This document shows positions 34,534 to 44,994 of a stretch of DNA of 64,000 nucleotides, piece by piece. Each line of letters opens with the position of its first letter. Position 1 is the first letter of the stretch. The stretch is from assembly GCA_004369085.1 (NCBI GenBank), contig ML210180.1, positions 62,001 to 126,000 on the forward strand, written 5' to 3'. The notes beneath the pieces are model-generated. The model did not search any database. It saw only the letters and a program-made list of their open reading frames with translations, and was not told the origin of the DNA. The position numbers and the translations under genes were made by a program. Source of the stretch: Coprinopsis marcescibilis (lineage: Eukaryota > Basidiomycota > Agaricomycetes > Agaricales > Psathyrellaceae).

Positions 34534-35720
34534 TCATTTCCGCATGCGTTTCTTGAAACGCTCCATGACCTGACAAAAGATGAGACACATAATACGTATG
34601 CTTTCAGTGAATTAAACACACCATCTCATCCGTCGCAACCTGCGCTCGGTCGTGATTCGACCTATGAGGAGCATGATCATCCTGCGGTGGCAGTCCCATT
34701 GCCTCCAATTTGGCGTCTCGCAATATATCAGCATCCGACTTGGCACGCAAATTGGGTCGGTAGACTATATATAAAGTTCAGCAGCAATGTGTGAAGGGAA
34801 AGGGGGGAGGCGCACATCGAGTAGCAACCAAATGGTCTTCATCGGCGTTCACTTTCTTCCTCTCATAGCGTTCCTCAGCCTGTACACGCTTCGCCTTCTC
34901 AGTCTCTTCAATATTCTTCAACCGGGTGCTGAACGCCGGTCATCAACGGTAATCGAGAGAAGAGAAAGAAAGAGACAACGTACTCCATCCCAAGGTCGAC
35001 TTCAGGAATAGCAGTCAGCATAGACATGCTATTCGTAACATTCCCCTCTTCTCCCTCAGCCTTCGGCTTGTCCATCTTAAACCGGTCTGCAACTTGACGA
35101 TACAGAGCGTCCTGCGGGTCGTACTGTTTCTCCTCATCCTCCTCCTCCTCTCTCGGTTTACCCCGCACCTTGAGGTTTTCTTCGATATATGCCATCCTAA
35201 GAACTCAGAAACCCTCCCATTAGCACCAAGTTGAGCAAAGCTCACATATGTTTGTCCACATCCAAAGCACCAGTCTGCTGCGTAAAGTTGTTCGCCCGAA
35301 CAACTCTACGAGCTCGAGCTTCCTTTACCGCTTCGTCACTACAAAATTAAAGACAGGTCAGCCGAACGTCACGTCCAACAGCATGCTAAGCCAGTCCAAC
35401 AGGAATTGAACCCACTCTTCGTCCTCGCCTTGAACAGGCTTCTTCAAGCCTCCCTGGTCCTCCTCCTCCCTTAAGCGCTTCTTCTTCTTCTTAGCATCTC
35501 CAACATTCAACTTGGCGACATCAATACCTTCTCTCGTTCTCCTCAACCGACGCCACTCAAGGAGCTCTGATATCCTGCCCAACGTTAGCCAATCTTTGGG
35601 TCATGTTGCGAGCAACTTTACTGACGGTAAATCAGGTTCGTCCTCCTCTTCCCTCAGCCCCTCTCCTTCGGGAGACCTTTGTCGAACTTGTGTCTGCGGC
35701 CGCGTTCGTTTCTTAATCAT
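34534..35720 (-). CDS. TLS1: Tls1/Hep59 (C9orf78) spliceosome-associated protein
   Basis: Exons 35720-35626, 35574-35401, 35338-35246, 35196-34984, 34928-34816, 34764-34622, 34569-34534; 288 aa. The core ARRVVRANNFTQQTGALDVD, KHMMAYIEENLKVRGKP, VTNSMSMLTAIPEVDLGMDT and RLKNIEETEKAKR matches the Hep_59 family (PF07052). S. pombe Tls1 associates with Brr2 and controls splicing of shelterin transcripts; human C9orf78 is a late spliceosome factor binding BRR2. The protein is highly charged and disordered outside the core, nuclear by inference. The second intron has an ambiguous donor: 35400 (62-bp intron) was chosen, but a donor one step downstream would leave a 41-bp intron and add seven residues. 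Confidence 0.85.
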
Positions 35721-36006
35721 CGTGGGTCTTGGTCAAGTGTTACACACCGTGGCTGTGTCGGATGTCCAGCTCGCGGTTTTGAATCAGCGAAAAGGTAGAG
35801 CCTCTGCACACTGTATCATCGCTCCATTCAACTGCTTGAACTTCTCAACACCCTGATATCTTACATTGGTAATAGTACATAAAAGAAAGAAAGACAAATA
35901 ATAATAATAAGCGGTAACACGCAGTCCTCAGATTTCCAGAATTTTAGTTGTGAAGATCGAACCTGCTCGGCTGTATTTTAAAGGGTGGGGCAAAGGAATA
36001 GTCCAT

Positions 36007-37454
36007 CTAGGTCAAGTGTTCGTTTTCAACAGAACCAGGAGTCGGGTAGGAGACAGGCTCGGCGGAAGGAGGGGTAGGAGAAAGTGTCGCCTCCGCAGCT
36101 ACAACTTCAATGGGTACCGATTCAGATGTCGTTCCCATCGACGTTGGGCGCACACTAGGACCTGAAGCCGTCTGCGAAACGACTCTTTCAGGCGCAGGGA
36201 CCCCACCTCGACGCAGCCGCGATAGATCGGTTGCTCCAGAGTTCAGCATAAGTTGGTGAGGGGAGACATAGGCGCCCCAGCCCGATTCATGAGGAATTGA
36301 GGACGAGCCAGGTACTGAAGGCCCCTCGACGTGGACAAATGAGATGGTATCGTCATCCCCACTGGCATCGGTACCTTCTGAATATGGTGACGCTTGTTGG
36401 CGCAACGAATCAAGTCGTTCTATGCGGTTATGCACTCTGTTCAACGCAAAGAACCGGCGGGCATTTGCTCCTCGGGACGTCCAAGGGTCGTCCCTCGGCT
36501 CCGTCACCGTCTCTGCAGGCTCAGCCTCTGCTAATGATCGCAAAGAGGCCGCTGTCACATGGCGACGCCCATAGAAAGTCGCTTCAGGTCTTGCACGCAG
36601 TCTGCGAACGGAATGTTGGCGGGCAAGCGATGTATTGGAAGCTGTGGTGGTGGCAGGAATAGCGGTCCAAGGTGATGTGCGATTCTCCACGCTAGGCGAA
36701 GCCAATGAAGGTGGTGTTGATGTTGCACCGGACATCCCATCCTCATTGCCCTCAGCTGCAATGGGCCGCCGTCTTTGAATAACGGCCACCCCTCTTGCAG
36801 TGCCAGGTCCAGCTACAGCACTGTAGCCCATGTTCATAGCGTCAAAAAGTTCCGAGGAGCTCATTTGTGTACCCTCTGTCGGGTTTGTGTCCATCAAGTT
36901 GTCGAATTCCTCATCATCGGTCTCCCCAAAGCCCGGGTCCCGACCCAAGGCGCGAGATCTGCGAATAGAATATCTTGTAGGGCGGGCGCGGTAGATGTTC
37001 ATTGGGTCTGCCAATTGCCGAAGGTTCCTTGCCGTTCGCTCCGATAGAAAACGCCGATCCGTAGGAGCTCTTTTGCGCCTCTCGGCTACTTCCTAAAACA
37101 CAATACCCCGTGAATATGCATTGGGTGGCGACACAACAGGAAAGTTAACGCACCCTGACAAGAATGTCCAAAAGTGTCGCAGTGAAAGAATCATCGATGT
37201 CCAGGTCGTTTACGAAGTCGTTATAAGAGATAGGAAGTGCTCGGGGGTCCTCGCTTGCCGCTCTACGAATGGCGCCAGTTCTAAACTGGCATTAGCGCCC
37301 CAAACAACCCTGTCAGAATATCGTGTGCGTACACCAGCGAGGAGACTTTTGAGTGAAGCACATCGTCGGTATAATTTAGGGTCCTGTAACAATTATGAGT
37401 GCCAGTAGCTCGTATGTGAATTAGCCAATGCCGAAGCGCGTACCATTTGCCCAT
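36007..37454 (-). CDS. Disordered protein of unknown function
   Basis: Exons 37454-37444 (11 nt), 37383-37333, 37280-37154, 37092-36007; 424 aa. The spliced N-terminus MGKWTLNYTDDVLHSKVSSL, VRTGAIRRAASEDPRALPIS and YNDFVNDLDIDDSFTATLLD is compact and helical, followed by REVAERRKRAPTDRRFLSER. The rest is Ser/Thr/Pro/Arg-rich, disordered, with several TPP and SP sites. I recognise no family; a lineage-restricted protein with a short folded N-terminus is the best description. The tiny first exon is supported by exact phase and a GTACGC donor. It sits between TLS1 and the dynein light-intermediate-chain gene, all transcribed leftward. Confidence 0.6.
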
Positions 37455-37781
37455 GTTAAAGAATGTATAGGATACAGAGAGGTCGCTAGGGCTTAGCTGA
37501 TGTGCAAAAGCAGGAGCTCGACGGAATCAGAAAGCCTATTGGGGAACAATGAACAAGTCAAGGGCAGCGCTGGCCGTCGGGATGATGATGGTGGTCGAGG
37601 ACAAAGAGATCCACAGCGACGGGCATAACAAATGTCAACAAACGCATAGCGTTAACAGAGAATTCCCACGAGACATTCCATGGTGAAAGATGAATGGTAT
37701 AACCAAGGTATAGCAACCACATATGCATAGAGTAAGTAGTAGTTGATAAGAAAGTAGTACGCCACATAGAAATCAGCTCCT
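37455..37781. other. Intergenic, no feature
   Basis: A 327-bp spacer holding the promoter of the disordered-protein gene and the 3' UTR of the dynein gene. No repeat or RNA-like structure noticed. Confidence 0.4.
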
Positions 37782-39652
37782 TTATGAATTTTCTTCCTCC
37801 GTCCCGTTTGTTTTGGTCCGAGGTGTCGAAGTTCCGGTCCGATCCTTCGTATTCAGTAGACTCTGGAAGAAATTCTGGAGCACCTCGTGTTGTGTTTGAC
37901 CCGCTGCAGGGCTCGTGGCACCAGTATTCGGTGTCGGAGAAGTTGGTGAACGACCTGTGCTTTGCGATGGTGACATTGGAGGCGCCAATCCCGACAATCC
38001 AGACGTCCTTCCAGTACCAATTGCTGGACGGGCACCAGGGCGTGTTGCCATGCTCGCTGCCAGATTGACAGGATTGGTTGGTCCCATCGCTGATTCCATC
38101 TCGGACAATGCACGTTCCACATTCGGCAGATTGAAGCTGCTGCTTCCAAGAGGTCCGACGATACCAGCAGATGCCTCGGCCGGGTTCCTGAAAGCACCAC
38201 GAGGATCCCTGTCCGACTTTTTGGCATTTTCGTCGTAATGTTTGGAAAGGAAATTTTGTTCTGGGACTGGGCTGTTGAATGGAGGGAGTGCAGCAGGCTT
38301 AAGGGTCGTCTGTCAGCATCTCGTTTAGCGCAAGGAAAATGACCCATACCTTGACTCCTTGATCTGGGACAAACGACGCGTAGAGCTGCTTCACCCCAGG
38401 CTCGTTCGTCCCCTGATCCGCCTCTATATCCCTCTCCCAAGCTTCGTTCCAGAGCTTCGCATCAAAACCTTCCCGCAGAACCCCAATCTTACCCCAGCTG
38501 TCCCAACCTGCGGGTACAAGGATATGATCCCGATCCAATGTGTTTGGTTTTTGTTGGAATGGGAAGATATTCCGTGCAGGAACCTGTGGTTCGCCCGATA
38601 AACTAGGAGCAGGCGCTGGAGGCATGAACAGGAGGTGCAACGCGTATTGCCTTAGAACTTGCTGGGTTTCAGGCAACTGCGTTGTGTACATCAGCCCAGC
38701 ACCGTCTACATAAATCAATACAGGAGTAACATGATTATTCAAAAAAGACGCACATTTTAGACATATCGTTCGCAGAACCTGCATGATGCCATCTGTCCGC
38801 TCCTCCCATTCACCACCTTTTCCCTTGACCATGCCTCCCATCCCTGTGCTCCCCGCAGCCATTTCTGGACCGTCATCAATGAGGTCGGCCTTTGAGCAAA
38901 CGATGATCACAGGAACACCGGAAGAGTTGTGTGTTAGTGTGCCAGAACCAAGCGGAAGCAGTGTACTTGATAATGTGGAGGTGGACGTTGGTACAGGATC
39001 ACTAGATGGTTCCGTGTAGTTCTGAAGATGAGATTGCACTTTCTGCCTGTCAATTCAAAAATACCAGGCAACGCACGTCAAAGAAAAGGCGTACGTCTTT
39101 CGCGGTTCTCTTCCCGTACAATTTCAGACTCCCGAGAAGTGTCGGCCTTGGCCCATTGTTCCACCCACTGAAGCCACACTTGTAGCTCTTCTATGAACGT
39201 CCAGGGTCGCGTCCAGTCCAGAACGACCATAAACAGTGTATGTGGCAACGCCGTCTTTGGCGGAATAAAATGCGGCAGTAGCGCTGTATATGATGACGAC
39301 GAAGAAGGAACCGTGTATATTGATAGCCTCGCAAGAGTATCTGCATCCAGTAAGCATGAGACTACCATCCCTCCAGGACTAGCTACGCACCTTCGTCTGC
39401 CTCCTCCTTCACATCCCCAAAATCATATCCAATCGCAAAGTCTATGCGCTCTTCTTCCTTTCCCTCATCAGACGACTTTTTCTGTAAGAGTGCCGAGGCA
39501 ATGGTGGATTTCCCGGTTGAGGGTTGTCCAAGAATCACGATTTGCTTGGAAGGTATTGAGCGCGACGAGGAGACAGAGTTAAGGATCGATGACCATAGGT
39601 CCTCAGGTGGGGCTTCCGGTGAAGCTGGTCGCTGGTTGTCCATCGTTGTCAT
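37782..39652 (-). CDS. Cytoplasmic dynein light intermediate chain
   Basis: Exons 39652-39391, 39340-39095, 39038-38754, 38705-38350, 38297-37782; 554 aa. A Ras-like fold is visible: P-loop GQPSTGKST at about 42, DFAIGYDFGDV, VVLDWTRPWTFIEELQVWLQ, and VPVIIVCSKADLI as the nucleotide-base region, then NIFPFQQKPNTLDRDHILVP and WDSWGKIGVLREGFDAKLW, typical DLIC sequences. The C-terminal ~150 residues are Ser/Pro-rich with an amphipathic helix HEVLQNFFQSLLNT like the adaptor-binding helix of animal DLIC1. It links the dynein heavy chain to cargo adaptors for nuclear and vesicle movement in hyphae. The second intron was placed at 39039-39094 (56 bp, AAAG acceptor); a 77-bp alternative also keeps frame. 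Confidence 0.9.
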
Positions 39653-39821
39653 CGTCGTCGTCAAAAGAAATTTAATAGGAATTACGCGCGTCCTTGAGAT
39701 GTTGCCGCGACGGTCGTGACGGTAGGTCGATAAAGTGGATCCAAACACCGAATCGGATGATTTCGAGTCTGATCAAACCCTTGCAACCACACTACTTGAC
39801 CGCTGACTTCTACCCTGAAAT
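39653..39821. promoter_or_regulatory. Divergent promoter, dynein LIC / TIP41
   Basis: 169 bp between opposite start codons, containing two GTCGTGACGGT-like stretches. Shared promoter inferred from geometry. Confidence 0.4.
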
Positions 39822-40891
39822 ATGGCAGAATCTGTCCCAATCCCCGAGCACAAACTCTCAGAATCGCCAAACTCCCGGTCAATCGACATCTTGGGCTGGA
39901 CGATCACAGCGTCGACCAACCCTATCTCGAATGCCGGAGAAATCGACGCGCTGCAGGCATCCCTGGGCATTCCGCTGCCTGAAATGACCTTTGGCAGCAA
40001 CTATCTGACGCTGAAGCATAATCCAACATCGTGGCGATATCATTTTACGACTGATGGTGCACTCAAGGGTGTGAAGAAAGGAGAACTTGGCCAAGGAGAT
40101 GGAGGAGTGAAGGTGGAATATGCAGATAAATGGCTCCGGAGCAGGCATGGCTCATATTCCTCCATTGCATGCGAAGAATTCGCTCATTATTCTTTCAATC
40201 AGAACAGATTCAGGAACAGACTTTGTTGTCCCCAAGACGGTTGCGAAGCCGTATGATTGGACGTACACCACAACGTACCCTGGCCATGAAAGTATGGTAG
40301 AAGGCCGCAACGATAAATGGATTTCAGCGGATCCGGAGGATAGCTCACAAGCTATTCCGATGGCAGAGCTGACACGCCCCGACCCCATACTGTTCTATGC
40401 TGAGATACCCTTATTCGAGGATGAACTTCACGACAATGGGTCATCATCTCTGCTAGTCCGAATCGTCCGTCCTTCTCCCACTCTCTCAGCCTTTTATCAT
40501 TGAACAGCTTTTAGCGTGTGATGCCGACATGTATATTCATCCTCTCCAGATTTACATTGCGTGTTGACAATGTGCTATTTCGCGTCTACGACACGCGCTT
40601 TTACCTCTCCTTTGCGTCTTCTCCCCAACTGATAATTCGGGAGACGGGTGGATGGGAAGCGCCATACGAACGCGTTCAATGGGTACGGTTTTATGCCAGT
40701 AAAGTCTTGCGCCTCAACTAACGCTGCGCCAGTTACTTCCCAAACGCGACGATATGACACCTTTGACTGATCCAAGCTGGATCGCGAAAGCACTCACCAC
40801 GAATCTATCACCTCGTTTGACTCAGAAAGAGGGCGCCAAAACAGGTTGGAGGGGGCTAGGGACTAGAACAGAGGTGTTGACTTTGGCGTGA
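39822..40891 (+). CDS. TIP41: Tip41 (TIPRL), PP2A/TOR pathway regulator
   Basis: Exons 39822-40144, 40203-40464, 40515-40682, 40733-40891; 303 aa. Family blocks: LPEMTFGSNYLTLKH, ALKGVKKGELGQGDGGVKVE, SGTDFVVPKTVAKPYDWTYT, DPILFYAEIPLFEDELHDNG and MPTCIFILSRFTLRVDNVLF with RVYDTRFYL. Tip41 binds Tap42 or PP2A catalytic subunits and counteracts TORC1 signalling in yeast. The first intron has no GT in the required interval and must use GC (GCATGG...CAG), an unusual donor; the conserved RTDSGTDFVVP junction supports it. Head-to-head with the dynein chain gene and tail-to-tail with TAF12 only 101 bp away. Confidence 0.92.
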
Positions 40892-40992
40892 TTGATAAAA
40901 GTCAGTGCGGTATGAAGAATTTGCGAGCAAGAAGATTGTAGTGTACAACAGTGTATGATACATGAATATGCAAAGAATCTATGGGAAAGTCG

Positions 40993-42456
40993 TCACATCA
41001 ATTTTGCTTCCCGTTTGGCTTGTTGCACTTGGGCAAGGCGCTGTGCACGCAAGGTCGTGTGTTGGCCCTGAGCGTTCTTCTTGGTGGCTGCGGCCGGTAC
41101 GGCTGGACCGATCCCCGATTGCGATAACGATATCTGGGTCTCATCCGATGCGAATCCAGGAATGCGAATGTTGTGATTCCGCTCTACAGTGACGGCGTCA
41201 GATTCGAAAACAAAGGGAACGATAACAAGGGCTTACCTAGGTGTAGTTGTAAATCACGAACATCAAGAGTATCTCCACCTCTATGCTTGGCCAATCGACA
41301 GGCGAAGTTGGTCACCGAATCGATAAACTCGTCAGCAATGTTGAGTAGCAGCTGGAAACTCAAGATTAAGCCGAATCATCCAGTGTACGAACAAAGGGAA
41401 CTCACATCCTCCACCTCTGGCTCGATCTTCACGTTAGGGTCCACACTCGAAACCAGATCTTGGATCGTTCTCCGCATGTTCTGGTCGTTCGACGAATTTT
41501 TCCTCCTCGTCCGGTTGTCGTCTATGCTGAGCGATGCATCTTCCGACCCTCGGGCTATTTGCGCAGGTGTACCTATACAGAGATCAACTTAATCCTCAAA
41601 GATTAACAAAGGCTTCATACTAGATATGCGACCGGCAGCCAAACCACCAGTTAAAGTAGGCCTTGTCGCCGTCCATGAGACGGGTCCCGGGTTTGTATAG
41701 TTGATTGTCTGGTTAATTGGCGGATAATGCTCCCCAGGATTAACCTGACTGATCAGCTTTGACTGGTTGTCACCAGCATGACCCGGTTTCATATAACTCG
41801 AAGCCTGTTGAATGGCGGCTTGTGCAATTTGTTGGACAGTTTGATGCTGGGCTGCAGCTGTTGGTTGCGCTATCTGCTGCTGCGACGTACTTGCAGCAGC
41901 CTGAACAGGTTGCTGCTGCTGGGATGTTGAAGCTACAGGCACTGCTGCAGCCAACGGGGGTTGCTGCTGCTGCTGCTGTTGCTAGTATACAACAAAGTAT
42001 TGTGTCAGAAACAAGACAGAAAGAATCTCGAAAGAACGCATTATTAAGCGGATAGTCACACCTTTGACTTGTCGTGTTTGTCCGCGAACATTTGCAGCTG
42101 TATGCGGGGCCAAATTAGCCAATGCAATCTGGAACCATGACAGACAGTCAGCGATGTACCTGCTGGATTTGTGCAGGTGTAAGCTTTCCCTGCTTCGCGA
42201 AGTGATCCATGTTTTTCTGGAGAATGACTGCAATCTTCTCGAGGTTGTAATTGTCCCCAAACTGTTGCTTCATTATCGTTCCGATGAGAGCAGCGACATC
42301 TGTATTTGAGCTTCCCTGCAGCGCAGCTGTTTGAGCCGCTCCTTGACTGGTTGAACCGGTAAGGCCTACCGCCGCTGCGAGTGCGGCTTCCATGCTGCTT
42401 GGTTGTGGTGTGGACTTGCTGCTGCTGGCGCCGTTGTTTGCTGGGTTGTCAGCCAT
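40993..42456 (-). CDS. TAF12: TAF12, TFIID/SAGA histone-fold subunit
   Basis: Exons 42456-42160, 42097-42062, 41981-41621, 41572-41406, 41351-41237, 41183-40993; 388 aa. The C-terminal histone fold is clear: LVSSVDPNVKIEPEVEDLLL, NIADEFIDSVTNFACRLAKH and RGGDTLDVRDLQLHLERNHN, then the IRIPGFASDE tail, as in TAF12/TAF20. The N-terminal half is Gln/Ala-rich with a GCTGCT-type tract encoding a Gln run (41950-41981), as expected of an activator-contacting region. TAF12 pairs with TAF4 in TFIID and Ada1 in SAGA. A 31-bp intron reading at 42129-42159 was dismissed in favour of a 62-bp intron and a 12-codon exon (LQMFADKHDKSK). Confidence 0.92.
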
Positions 42457-42652
42457 TAGAAAAAATGTATCGTGGTAGTAGGCAAGCGTGAACTTGAAAT
42501 GTGCTTGCCTCGTTTGGCGTTGACCGGTGACCGGTAATCTTGGCTTTGTTTGCCATCGCCGTTAGATCCAATCAGCTGGGGAACGGCCGCATTAGTGTTT
42601 TTTGGAAACTCCGAAAAAGTATCCTAACAATCTCTTTAATTCAGCGTCTACA
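42457..42652. promoter_or_regulatory. Divergent promoter, TAF12 / RRS1
   Basis: 196 bp between opposite start codons. It contains a tandem GACCGGTGACCGGT motif near 42523-42536, a direct repeat with palindromic halves that could be a regulatory site. Confidence 0.45.
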
Positions 42653-43796
42653 ATGGACGTCTCGAGTATTCTTGATGCGCAGAAGGCTAGGGAGTAAGAA
42701 TGTACATTAACTTTTAGTCTAGCAGTTACTAAAACTTTTTTCCAGGAAATCTGTCCTTGTAGAGAAGGAAACACCTCTCGTGGTTGATGCTGGGCATTTA
42801 ATGGTGACAGACCTTAATGTCATTGACGAGGAATCCTACAAGTGCGTTCCCTATCTTTTCAAAGTTAGTGTAATCCTGATGCCAGAACTACAGTGAAAAC
42901 TTGGAAGAACACCTGCAGACTCTTGCCAGGGATGGCGTACAAGAATTGATCGGGAAACTCTTTTCACTACCTACGAGTTCTTCGGCAGATGGACCACAAG
43001 CACAACTGCCGCTACAAGAATACCAACTTCCTAGAGCCAAGCCATTGCCCAAACCAAAAGCACCCACAAAATGGGAACGCTTTGCTGCTGCAAAGGGTAT
43101 CCAACACAAGAAGAGAGACCGCAAGGAGTGGGATGAAGAGCGACAAGAGTGGGTCAACAGATGGGGTAGAGATGGAAAGAACAAACAAAAGGAGGAGCAA
43201 TGGATTACAGAAGTTCCTCGTAATGCTGGTGAGTAAAATGGCATGTTAATCGCATTCTATCCTCACAGTCTTGTTTTAGATATCGACTTCAACCCACAAC
43301 TCGCTGCTAGACAGGAGCGCAAAGAGCGGGTAGAAAAGAACCAGAAGCAGCAATTGTCCAATCTAAAACGCGCTGAGGCCGCTTCAACATCGTCCTCAAG
43401 AAAGGAAGAGCTGGATCGGACATTAGCTTTGGCCCGAGGCAGCACAGCAAGCATGGGCAAGTTCGACAAGAAGTTGGAGGGCGAGAAGAAAATGAAGGGC
43501 GTCAAACGAAAGGTAAGATCTGAATCGGTCTTTTTCGCTCGGAAGTGTTTTGACACCAGTCGCGGTCATAGTTCGAACCCATCGAAAAGTCCGTCGGCAA
43601 AGAGATGAAGGCTAACCTCGACCTCGTTGCACGGATGGGCAGTGATGCGAAGAAAATGCGCGGAGCACCGCACAAAGAAGAGTCGGTCATCAACGTTCGC
43701 AAGGCTGTTCGCTTCGCGAGCAAAGGAAAGGGAAGTATCGCGATGGCAAGCTCAGGGCGGGATAAGAAGTCATCCGGGAAGGGGAAAAGACGGTGA
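42653..43796 (+). CDS. RRS1: Rrs1, ribosome biogenesis factor
   Basis: Exons 42653-42693, 42746-42841, 42894-43228, 43280-43512, 43572-43796; 309 aa. Diagnostic: LPRAKPLPKPKAPTKWERFA, AAKGIQHKKRDRKEWDEERQ, and the Lys/Arg-rich C-terminus with SVIN-type NVRKAVRFASKGKG. Rrs1 works with Rpf2 to bring the 5S RNP into pre-60S particles in the nucleolus. Strongly basic, no membrane segments. Confidence 0.93.
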
Positions 43797-43902
43797 TCTT
43801 CTCAAAAATCTTCATTTATCGCTATCCTTGTCATTTTGTTTTCACGCACAGACCAATTCACTGGTGTCATGGGCTTGTCAAGACCATGCTTTTGTTCATT
43901 CG

Positions 43903-44486
43903 CTACATGCTTCGGGAAAACGGGCGATACCAGGGGTCTTTTTTGTCATTACCTGCGTCATAATCATAAACCAACAACAGCCGCGTCTTCTCGTGAATGT
44001 CAAACTGGAGCTCGTTGACGGTGCAGGGAATGCTAAGCGCTCCACTCGCCATCGAGAATTTGGTCAGAATGTGTACTTTTTGGTCAGTTTCTTTCATAGG
44101 AACGTTGACGATCCTCTTTCCTTCGAGCTCCAGCTTTCTTCCAGACAGTAGTACAGGCACTCAAAACCCGGCAGAAGGCCTATTCAACAGAGGGTTCTGA
44201 GATGGATGTTTACCAAGAACTATGGAATGACGGAATGTAACAACCACATTTCTACTTCTCTCTCAACGACCCAGAGTCGAGGTGCCTGTGCTTCAGCGTG
44301 ACATCATTTTATCTATGTCGATCGTTGGTATAGGGCCCGTTACGGTCTCTTCGCCAACAGCATTTCAAAGAATTTTGCTGATCCTGGAGTAGGGCCGCCG
44401 TATCGGAGGATTTCCGACGCAACAGGGTTGGACTGGCATCGCCTCTTCACAAGTTGTACTGCATGCTCGTGGAGTAGGGTCGACAT
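43903..44486 (-). CDS. Small conserved-looking protein of unknown function
   Basis: Model: 44486-44344, 44257-44214, 44159-43903; 147 aa. Exon 1 reads MSTLLHEHAVQLVKRRCQSN and PVASEILRYGGPTPGSAKFF. Exon 2 gives RNVVVTFRHSIVLVPVLLSG (spanning intron 2), and exon 3 RKLELEGKRIVNVPMKETDQ, VNELQFDIHEKTRLLLVYDY, DAGNDKKDPWYRPFSRSM. It has balanced amino-acid composition, no signal peptide, and the second intron (54 bp) is canonical. The first intron (86 bp) could also end at 44255. I do not recognise the family. The ATG-led first exon, matched phases and protein-like composition on a strand opposite no other gene support it. Tail-to-tail with RRS1. Confidence 0.5.
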
Positions 44487-44994
44487 TTGTGTGATGTTCT
44501 CGTTCCGTGAGGCCGATAATTAACGGAACTTTTTCTCAGGCTAATGCTGCAGTGCTCACTTGCAAGGTCAAAGAACGAACCCCCGAGGAAAGAAACGCAG
44601 GTCGTTTTCCTAATTAAAGCGCAGGTGCCTCAGTCTGGCTGCATGCAGTAAGTATTTGTTCTCCACGTTAGCTGGAATGGGGCTCTAAAAACTTAGTGTG
44701 TCAAGACATCTCCGAACTTTCGACATCGGGACGGTCAAAACTGAATCTGTATTCCCATTTGGTGTGCGTGTGTAAGTGATACATACTTGCCGAATAGATC
44801 CACCCATAGTCTATACTTAGTGCAAATTCGGTCCAGCGGTGGGAAGCGGAATCTAATTCCTGACACAACTGGCTGTGGTTAGCTCCTCTTAGACCGACTT
44901 ACAGCAAGCTTACCGCCAAGCTGTTTCTCTATTTAACGCGAACCCGGGATGCCATCCTAACTTCAAGACCCCCTACACATCCCCCGGATAAGCT
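44487..44994. promoter_or_regulatory. Divergent promoter, small orphan / FAD oxidoreductase
   Basis: About 508 bp. A TATTTAA near 44931 lies about 60 bp before the FAD-oxidoreductase ATG and may act as its TATA element. No gene here. Confidence 0.4.

Noticed and set aside
42129..42159. 31-bp intron reading in TAF12
   Set aside because: Below the size seen in all other introns here; a 62-bp intron plus a 12-codon exon restores a good sequence.
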